Below, one piece after another: positions 7,363 through 11,351 of a DNA stretch of 11,351 nucleotides (positions are counted from its first letter, which is position 1; each line of letters begins with the position of its first letter). The position numbers and the translations under genes are program-made. Where the stretch lies: assembly GCA_031413415.1 (NCBI GenBank), contig JANOET010000322.1, positions 1-11,351 on the forward strand, given 5' to 3'. This DNA comes from UBA668 sp031413415. Its GTDB lineage: Bacteria > Actinomycetota > Acidimicrobiia > Acidimicrobiales > Ilumatobacteraceae. Below the pieces are notes generated by a model. It was given only the letters and a program-made list of their open reading frames with translations. It made no database searches and was not told where the DNA came from.

Positions 7363-7812
7363 ATGAGCAGTAGCAAGAAGAGCACCAAGCCTCGTTCGCC
7401 GAAAGATGCGAACCCGAAGAAGTTCAAGAAGAAGACGAGCATCCTCGTCTCCGACAAGGTCGAGTACATCGATTACAAGGACGTCAACCTCCTCACCCGT
7501 TTCGTGAGCGACCGGTCGAAGATCCGCAACCGCCGCGTCACCGGCAACAGCGTCCAGCAGCAGCGCGAGATCGCCAACGCGATCAAGAACTCGCGTGAGA
7601 TGGCCCTCATGCCGTACACCAAGCGTGTCGCCCAGACCCGTACGGGTCGTGGGGGCCGCGACGGTGGCGAGCGTGGCGAGCGCGGCCCGCGTCAGGATCG
7701 CGATCAGGTCCAGCAGGCACAGGTCGAGGCCACCGAGGTCGAGGCGATCGAGTCCGTCGAGTCCGCCGAGTCCGCCGAGACCACCGAGACCACCGAGACC
7801 GAGGAGGGCTGA
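7363..7812 (+). CDS. rpsR: 30S ribosomal protein S18, zinc-ligand-free, with long charged tail
   Basis: S18, the partner of S6 on the 30S platform. The core is about residues 20-88: EYIDYKDVNLLTRFVSDR, KIRNRRVTGN, and AIKNSREMALMPYTKR all match actinobacterial S18. Two features are odd. First, where zinc-binding S18 proteins have C-x-x-C and a later Cys and His, this one has Ser26, Val29, Ser63 and Gln66, so it cannot bind zinc that way. Second, it is 149 residues long against roughly 75-90 for the family. The extra 60 residues are first Arg/Gly-rich (GGRDGGERGERG) and then acidic, in E-S-A and E-T-T triplets. The start ATG 7363 has only a weak AGAAAG site. The stop lies 3 bases before rplI, whose ribosome binding site is inside this gene's last codons. 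Confidence 0.93.
   Translation: MSSSKKSTKPRSPKDANPKKFKKKTSILVSDKVEYIDYKDVNLLTRFVSDRSKIRNRRVTGNSVQQQREIANAIKNSREMALMPYTKRVAQTRTGRGGRDGGERGERGPRQDRDQVQQAQVEATEVEAIESVESAESAETTETTETEEG
7750..7803 (+). repeat. 9-bp tandem repeat encoding the S18 acidic tail
   Basis: Six consecutive 9-base units, in frame, read GAGTCCGTC, GAGTCCGCC twice, GAGACCACC twice, and GAGACCGAG. They encode Glu-Ser-Val, Glu-Ser-Ala twice, Glu-Thr-Thr twice and Glu-Thr-Glu. The near-identical neighbouring units suggest growth by slippage or duplication, and the unit length keeps the reading frame. Confidence 0.85.
7801..7808 (+). promoter_or_regulatory. rplI ribosome binding site inside the rpsR coding end
   Basis: GAGGAGGG lies 7 bases before the rplI ATG at 7816 and is the strongest Shine-Dalgarno match in this part of the operon. 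It is also the coding sequence for the last Glu-Glu-Gly of S18. The rpsR TGA (7810-7812) is between the site and the start, so ribosomes finishing rpsR can restart on rplI. Confidence 0.7.
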
Positions 7813-7815
7813 TCC

Positions 7816-8259
7816 ATGAAGGTCATTCTCCGCTCCGATCTCAAGGGCCTCGGCAAGCGCGGCGACATCGTCGAAGTGTCCGACGGTCACGCCCGCAACT
7901 TCCTCCTGCCCAAGGGTCACGCCTTCACGGCCACCGATGGTGCCGTCAGCCAGGCCACGGCCATGCGCCGTGCTCGCGATCTGCGCGATGCGCAGGACCG
8001 TGAGAGCGCCCAGGCCGTTGCCTCCAAGCTCGTCGCCACGACCATCACCATCAAGGTGAAGGCCGGCGCCGAGGGTCGACTGTTCGGCTCGGTCACCGCT
8101 GCCGATGTCGCCGCGGCCATCAAGGACCAGGCGCACATCGAGCTCGACCGCCGCAAGCTGAGCGTCGAGCACATCAAGGCCACTGGTACGCACCAGGTCA
8201 CGGCCAAGTTGCACCACGACGTCGAATTCCCCATCACGCTCGAGGTCGTCGCCAAGTAG
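7816..8259 (+). CDS. rplI: 50S ribosomal protein L9
   Basis: A 147-residue L9, of normal length, which binds 23S rRNA and projects from the large subunit. The N-terminal domain is complete: MKVILRSDLKGLGKRGD, VEVSDGHARNFLLPKGHA. A long central helix (about 42-75) rich in Arg, Asp and Ala follows. The C-terminal domain begins near EGRLFGSVTAADVAAAI and ends in HHDVEFPITLEVVAK. The start is fixed by GAGGAGGG at 7801-7808 and the invariant M-K-V-I-L. Only 3 bases separate it from the rpsR stop. It ends the tightly spaced part of the operon; a hairpin follows about 40 bases after its stop. Confidence 0.97.
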   Translation: MKVILRSDLKGLGKRGDIVEVSDGHARNFLLPKGHAFTATDGAVSQATAMRRARDLRDAQDRESAQAVASKLVATTITIKVKAGAEGRLFGSVTAADVAAAIKDQAHIELDRRKLSVEHIKATGTHQVTAKLHHDVEFPITLEVVAK

Positions 8260-8294
8260 CACTCGAGGGTTGAGCATCAAGCTCACCCACAGGG

Positions 8295-8303
8295 TTGTCC
8301 ACA
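8295..8303 (+). promoter_or_regulatory. DnaA-box-like nonamer 1
   Basis: TTGTCCACA is an exact match to the DnaA-box consensus of high-GC actinobacteria (Streptomyces and Mycobacterium). It lies 132 bases before the dnaB start and within an 11-base string, GTTGTCCACAG, that recurs at 8363-8373. Its last four bases form part of the left arm of the hairpin at 8300-8343. A poorer box, TCACCCACA, sits just upstream at 8283-8291. Confidence 0.55.
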
Positions 8304-8343
8304 GCCCCGGCGTACCTGCGCATTGCGGGTGCCCGGGGCTGTG
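8300..8343 (+). terminator. Long hairpin between rplI and dnaB
   Basis: CACAGCCCCGG (8300-8310) and CCGGGGCTGTG (8333-8343) are perfectly complementary over 11 bp. Inside, ACCTGC (8314-8319) and GCGGGT (8325-8330) extend the structure by 6 bp with one G-U pair, leaving a 5-base loop. It lies 40 bases after the rplI stop, suitable for ending or attenuating the ribosomal-protein transcript. No T-run follows, so it would be a non-canonical terminator of the kind proposed in actinobacteria, or an RNA-stability or regulatory element of dnaB. Confidence 0.55.
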
Positions 8344-8363
8344 TCGTTCACCGAACAACAAAG

Positions 8364-8372
8364 TTGTCCACA
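8364..8372 (+). promoter_or_regulatory. DnaA-box-like nonamer 2
   Basis: A second exact TTGTCCACA, 69 bases after the first and 63 bases before the dnaB ATG. It is preceded by an inverted pair ACAAC (8355-8359) and GTTGT (8363-8367). A poor third match, CGATCCACA (8400-8408), follows. Both exact boxes are on the same strand in the dnaB upstream region. Confidence 0.55.
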
Positions 8373-8435
8373 GGACCGTCCCCAGGAAAACAGGTCTAGC
8401 GATCCACAGGCCGCGCACGGCAAGGTGAGTGCACC

Positions 8436-11111
8436 ATGTCCGACTTCCGTAGAGAGAACGGCAACGGACGCGACCAAGGTCGCGACCGGAACCAGCCCCG
8501 TCGCCTCGAGGCCAGAGTGCCTCCCCACAACCTGAATGCCGAGGAGAGCCTGCTCGGCGCGTTGCTGCTGTCGCGCGACGTCGTCGGTCAAGTGGCCGAG
8601 CTCGGCCTGCAGGTCGAGCACTTCTACAAACCAGCGCACCAGCACATCTACTCGGCGATCCGCGGCCTGATGACCAACGGTCACGCCATCGACATCGTCA
8701 CCGTCGCCGACGAGCTGCGTCGTAACGGCCTGCTCGACGACATCGGCGGTGCACAGGCGTTGAACGAGTTGCAGAACGCCACGCCGGCCATCAGCAACGC
8801 GCACCGCTACGCGAAGATCGTCCAGGACACGGCGGTGCTGCGCAAACTCATCAGCGTGGCCGGCGAGATCACCGAGATCGCGTACATGGAGCCCGACGAC
8901 GTCACCAAGGCGCTCGACGAGGCCGAGACCAAGGTGTTCGAGGTCGCCGAGGATCGCGTCGTCGACTCGACCCGACCGTTGTCGGAGCTGCTGCCCATCG
9001 CGATGGACCAGCTGCAGGAGACGTACGAGCGCGGCGACAGCATCACCGGCGTCGCCACCGGCTTCAACGACCTCGATGAACTCTTGTCTGGTCTGCAGCC
9101 CAGCACCCTGAACATCATCGGAGCACGGCCCGCGATGGGAAAGTGCGTCGCATGGGACACGCCCATCATCGATCCGCGTACGGGCGCGATGCGCACCGCG
9201 GCGGAGGTCTTCGACGGCGCGATCGGTGAGCGGTCCATCCCACTCTTGTCGCTGGCCGATGACGCATCACTGGTCGAGACCGAAGCCAGCCATCTGCTGG
9301 ACGACGGCGTCAAACCGCTGTTCCTCGTCGAGACCCGGTCCGGGCGCCGAATTCGCATCACGGCGCCGCATCCGCTGCTGTCCCAGCATGGTTGGCGTCC
9401 GCTCGAGCAGTTGCAAGTCGGCGACTACATCGCCGCACCCGCCACCCTTCCGGTGTTCGGTGACCAAGCGCTTCCCGCCGCCGAGATCGATCTCCTCGCG
9501 CTCCTCATCGGCGACGGTTCCATCGGGCCCAACGTCACCACTCCGGCGCTCACCTGTGCGCTCCCCGAGGTACTGGCGCTCGCGGAGGCGGCGGCGGCGT
9601 TCTTCGACGCGAAGGTCAACTGGAGCGCACCCGCAGGAAAGGCGACGACCTACCGGATCTCGGCCGGAAGGTCGGGTGGCCGGCCGAACCCCGTCACCGA
9701 GATGCTTCGCCGACACGGGGCGTGGGGCTGTAACGCGCACGACAAGCGAGTCCCCGCCGCAGTGTTCATCGCTCCCCGCGAGCAGATCGCCCGGTTCTTG
9801 AACCTGTTGTTCGCCACCGATGGCACCGCATGGGTGGCCAAGGCGGGCTATGCACGCATCGGCTTCGCAACGGTGAGCGAGCAACTGTCGCTCGACGTGA
9901 TGCACCTCCTGCTGCGGTTCGGAATCCGTTCGAAGCGGCGCACTCGCTCGATCGCGTACGCCGGTACTCGGCGGCGAGCCTTCGAGGTCGAGATCATGGA
10001 CGGTGCGTCGCTGGCCACCTTCTGCCGCGAGATCGGGATCACCGGCAAGCAGGACGCAGTCGACCGGGTTGCGGCCAAGGCGGCGGCCACACCGGAGGGT
10101 CAGTTCACCATCGACACGTTGCCGATGGAGGTGTGGGACGACGTCATCAAGGCCAAGGGTGCACGCAGTTGGGCGGACGTCAACGCCGCTGCCGGCAAGC
10201 CGCGCAGCCACAACTGGCATGCGTATCGTCGCCGACCGCGGCGCGAGACCATCGGCCTGCTCGCGCACGTGCTCGACGACGATCGCCTCCGGTGGTGGGC
10301 TTCTCCCGCCGTCACCTGGGACCGCATCACCGCCATCACACCTGCGGGGAGCGAGCGAGTCATCGACTTCACCGTGCCGGGGTTGCACAACTTCGTCGCG
10401 GCGGACCTGTACGTGCACAACACCGCGTTGGGGCTGGGCATCGCGACCAACGTGGCGAAGAACACCCACAAGCCGGTGCTCGTGTTCTCGTTGGAAATGG
10501 GTCATGCCGAGCTGACACAGCGAATCCTGTCCAGCGAGGCCGAGGTCGAGTCGCAGAAGCTGCGCACCGGCCGGCTGCAGGAGCCCGACTGGACGAAGAT
10601 CGGCCGGGCGATCAACCGCATCGACAACATCCCGCTGTACCTCGACGACAACCCGCGCGTCACGGTCATGGAGATTCGGGCAAAAGCCCGCCGCATGAAG
10701 TCGCGGCATGGTGGCATCGGTCTGATCATGATCGACTACCTCCAGCTGATGAGCGGCGGGGCGTACTCCGAGAACCGCCAGTTGGAGGTGAGCGAGATCA
10801 GTCGTGGTCTGAAGATCCTGGCCCGTGAACTGGACGTGCCGATCGTCGCCCTCAGCCAGCTCAGTCGAACGCTCGAGAGTCGTGCCGACAAGCGGCCGAT
10901 GCTCGCCGACCTGCGTGAATCGGGTTCGCTCGAGCAGGACGCCGACGTCGTCATGTTCCTGTACCGCGACGAGGTGTACAACCGCGACTCGCCCGACAAG
11001 GCCTCGGCCGAGCTGATCATCGCCAAACACCGTTCCGGTCCCACCGGTGTGGCCCGGTTGGTGTTCCGCGGTCAGTACACCAAGTTCGGCAACGCCGCTC
11101 GCGGCGTCTGA
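8436..11111 (+). CDS. dnaB: Replicative DNA helicase DnaB, precursor with an intein in the P-loop
   Basis: An 891-residue precursor. Removing the 426-residue intein (237-662) leaves a 465-residue helicase, a normal length. DnaB is the hexameric ring helicase that unwinds DNA at the replication fork. The N-terminal domain has RVPPHNLNAEESLLGALL and HFYKPAHQHIYSAI. A linker helix leads to the RecA-like motor domain from about residue 205 (TGVATGFNDLDELLSGLQ). The Walker A motif GARPAMGK-T is split by the intein after Lys236. The C-extein has VLVFSLEMG, Walker B LIMIDYLQLM (Asp767 of the precursor), ALSQLSRTLESR and ADLRESGSLEQDADVV. The second intein site known in mycobacterial DnaB, in this later region, is empty. 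The start is ATG 8436, with AAGGTGAG (8422-8429 region) upstream. It may have its own promoter in the 176-base gap after rplI. Confidence 0.96.
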   Translation: MSDFRRENGNGRDQGRDRNQPRRLEARVPPHNLNAEESLLGALLLSRDVVGQVAELGLQVEHFYKPAHQHIYSAIRGLMTNGHAIDIVTVADELRRNGLLDDIGGAQALNELQNATPAISNAHRYAKIVQDTAVLRKLISVAGEITEIAYMEPDDVTKALDEAETKVFEVAEDRVVDSTRPLSELLPIAMDQLQETYERGDSITGVATGFNDLDELLSGLQPSTLNIIGARPAMGKCVAWDTPIIDPRTGAMRTAAEVFDGAIGERSIPLLSLADDASLVETEASHLLDDGVKPLFLVETRSGRRIRITAPHPLLSQHGWRPLEQLQVGDYIAAPATLPVFGDQALPAAEIDLLALLIGDGSIGPNVTTPALTCALPEVLALAEAAAAFFDAKVNWSAPAGKATTYRISAGRSGGRPNPVTEMLRRHGAWGCNAHDKRVPAAVFIAPREQIARFLNLLFATDGTAWVAKAGYARIGFATVSEQLSLDVMHLLLRFGIRSKRRTRSIAYAGTRRRAFEVEIMDGASLATFCREIGITGKQDAVDRVAAKAAATPEGQFTIDTLPMEVWDDVIKAKGARSWADVNAAAGKPRSHNWHAYRRRPRRETIGLLAHVLDDDRLRWWASPAVTWDRITAITPAGSERVIDFTVPGLHNFVAADLYVHNTALGLGIATNVAKNTHKPVLVFSLEMGHAELTQRILSSEAEVESQKLRTGRLQEPDWTKIGRAINRIDNIPLYLDDNPRVTVMEIRAKARRMKSRHGGIGLIMIDYLQLMSGGAYSENRQLEVSEISRGLKILARELDVPIVALSQLSRTLESRADKRPMLADLRESGSLEQDADVVMFLYRDEVYNRDSPDKASAELIIAKHRSGPTGVARLVFRGQYTKFGNAARGV
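9144..10421 (+). mobile_element. DnaB intein with LAGLIDADG homing endonuclease
   Basis: A 426-residue protein-splicing element. It starts at Cys1 (CVAWDTPII) and ends in His425-Asn426, with Thr as the first C-extein residue, all as expected for standard class 1 splicing. Block B has T-A-P-H at intein residues 73-76 and the following GWRPLEQLQVGDYI. Block F is RVIDFTVPGLHNF and block G is ADLYVHN. The homing endonuclease has both LAGLIDADG motifs with their aspartates: LLALLIGDGSIG (Asp124) and LNLLFATDGTAW (Asp226). A basic region with S-H-N-W-H and YRRRPRRE lies before block F and may bind DNA. All splicing and endonuclease signature residues look intact and the frame is continuous with dnaB, so it should splice and may still home. 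The element sits between the AAG Lys and ACC Thr codons of the P-loop. Confidence 0.94.
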
Positions 11112-11123
11112 CGGGCCGTGACC

Positions 11124-11165
11124 AGGAACTTCAGTTCGCGGGAACCATCGCACACGTGAGTTCCT
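11124..11165. repeat. Overlapping inverted repeats after dnaB
   Basis: AGGAACT (11124-11130) and AGTTCCT (11159-11165) are perfect 7-base complements with a 28-base gap. Within it, GTTC (11134-11137) and GAAC (11142-11145) can form a smaller hairpin with loop GCGG. This lies 12 bases after the dnaB stop, so it may end the dnaB transcript, although there is no T-run. It could also be an operator for the next gene, whose start is 35 bases on. Confidence 0.35.
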
Positions 11166-11200
11166 CCTGCGAGCGCCGTTCCGCACCGCGAGGATGACGT

Positions 11201-11351
11201 ATGGCCAACAGCGATGATCTCCCCTGGCCCCGGCCATTGCGGCCGCCCGACGCGCGTCAGCGCAGCCGAGAACTGTTGCTCGGTGCGGACCTGGCTCGCC
11301 TGTTGGTCCGCGCCCCCTTCTTGGGTTCTGCACCGTTCGGCGACGGGGGGC
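11201..11351 (+). CDS. Start of an unidentified protein, possibly an alpha/beta hydrolase (partial)
   Basis: An open frame from ATG 11201 that runs off the window after 50 full codons. GAGGA (11190-11194) lies 6 bases before the ATG, a good ribosome binding site. The visible protein begins MANSDDLPWPRPLRPPD, without a signal peptide, and has a helix-like ELLLGADLARLLVRAPFL followed by a Gly-Asp-Gly-Gly turn. A Leu/Arg-rich helix, then R-A-P-x-L and G-D-G just before the first strand, resembles the N-terminus of some actinobacterial alpha/beta hydrolases. No catalytic residue is in view, so the family call is only a suggestion. The gene itself is likely real because of the site and codon pattern. 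Confidence 0.5.
   Translation, partial: MANSDDLPWPRPLRPPDARQRSRELLLGADLARLLVRAPFLGSAPFGDGG

Noticed and set aside
8260..8435. A chromosomal replication origin at the dnaB upstream region
   Set aside because: There are only two exact DnaA boxes, no AT-rich unwinding stretch and no dnaA or dnaN nearby. A regulatory role is more likely.
11125..11165. An ECF-sigma promoter (GGAAC with GTT) after dnaB
   Set aside because: GGAAC at 11141-11145 and GTT at 11160-11162 are only 14 bases apart, shorter than usual, and the GGAAC/GTTCC strings are explained by the inverted repeats.
9267..11333. A 688-codon open frame on the - strand across dnaB
   Set aside because: It is the mirror of dnaB and its intein in high-GC DNA. 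The product is Arg/His/Gly-rich with no recognisable domain, while the + strand has complete conserved motifs.

Overview
The window is high-GC DNA from an actinobacterium. The evidence is the actinobacterial form of the CCA-adding enzyme C-terminus, a DUF5318 protein resembling Mycobacterium Rv0049, and the rpsF-ssb-rpsR-rplI-dnaB block. The mix of genes and the odd ribosomal protein S18 suggest a lineage away from Mycobacterium and Streptomyces, possibly Acidimicrobiia, but that placement is a guess from memory and was not computed.

Layout. Positions 1-369 hold the 3' end of a CCA tRNA nucleotidyltransferase gene. Next on the + strand is a large membrane-anchored PAS-PAS-GGDEF-EAL protein for cyclic-di-GMP turnover (456-3467). 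A small class I methyltransferase gene lies convergent to it on the - strand (3500-4081). Divergent from the methyltransferase is a two-gene unit, DUF5318 (4169-4576) and a proline-iminopeptidase-like hydrolase (4573-5562), joined by an ATGA overlap. A DinB-like four-helix-bundle gene on the - strand (5728-6300) converges on the hydrolase. A promoter and a GC-rich structured leader then precede rpsF (6482), ssb (6852), rpsR (7363) and rplI (7816-8259). A 176-base gap with a long hairpin and two perfect actinobacterial DnaA-box matches separates rplI from dnaB (8436-11111). The window ends in the first 50 codons of an unrelated + strand gene (11201 onward).

How the genes relate. rpsF, rpsR and rplI encode ribosomal proteins S6, S18 and L9. 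ssb and dnaB encode replication proteins. This coupling of translation and replication genes is conserved in actinobacteria. The replicative helicase gene carries a 426-residue intein with a LAGLIDADG endonuclease inserted in the ATP-binding P-loop, so active helicase can form only after protein splicing.

Most notable: the Cys1-type intein in the DnaB P-loop; an S18 in which all four usual zinc ligands are replaced and which carries a long charged tail built on a 9-bp tandem repeat; and the paired DnaA boxes and hairpin before dnaB. I saw no CRISPR array, insertion sequence, tRNA or rRNA, and no defence or biosynthetic cluster. No gene-free stretch exceeds 300 bases.
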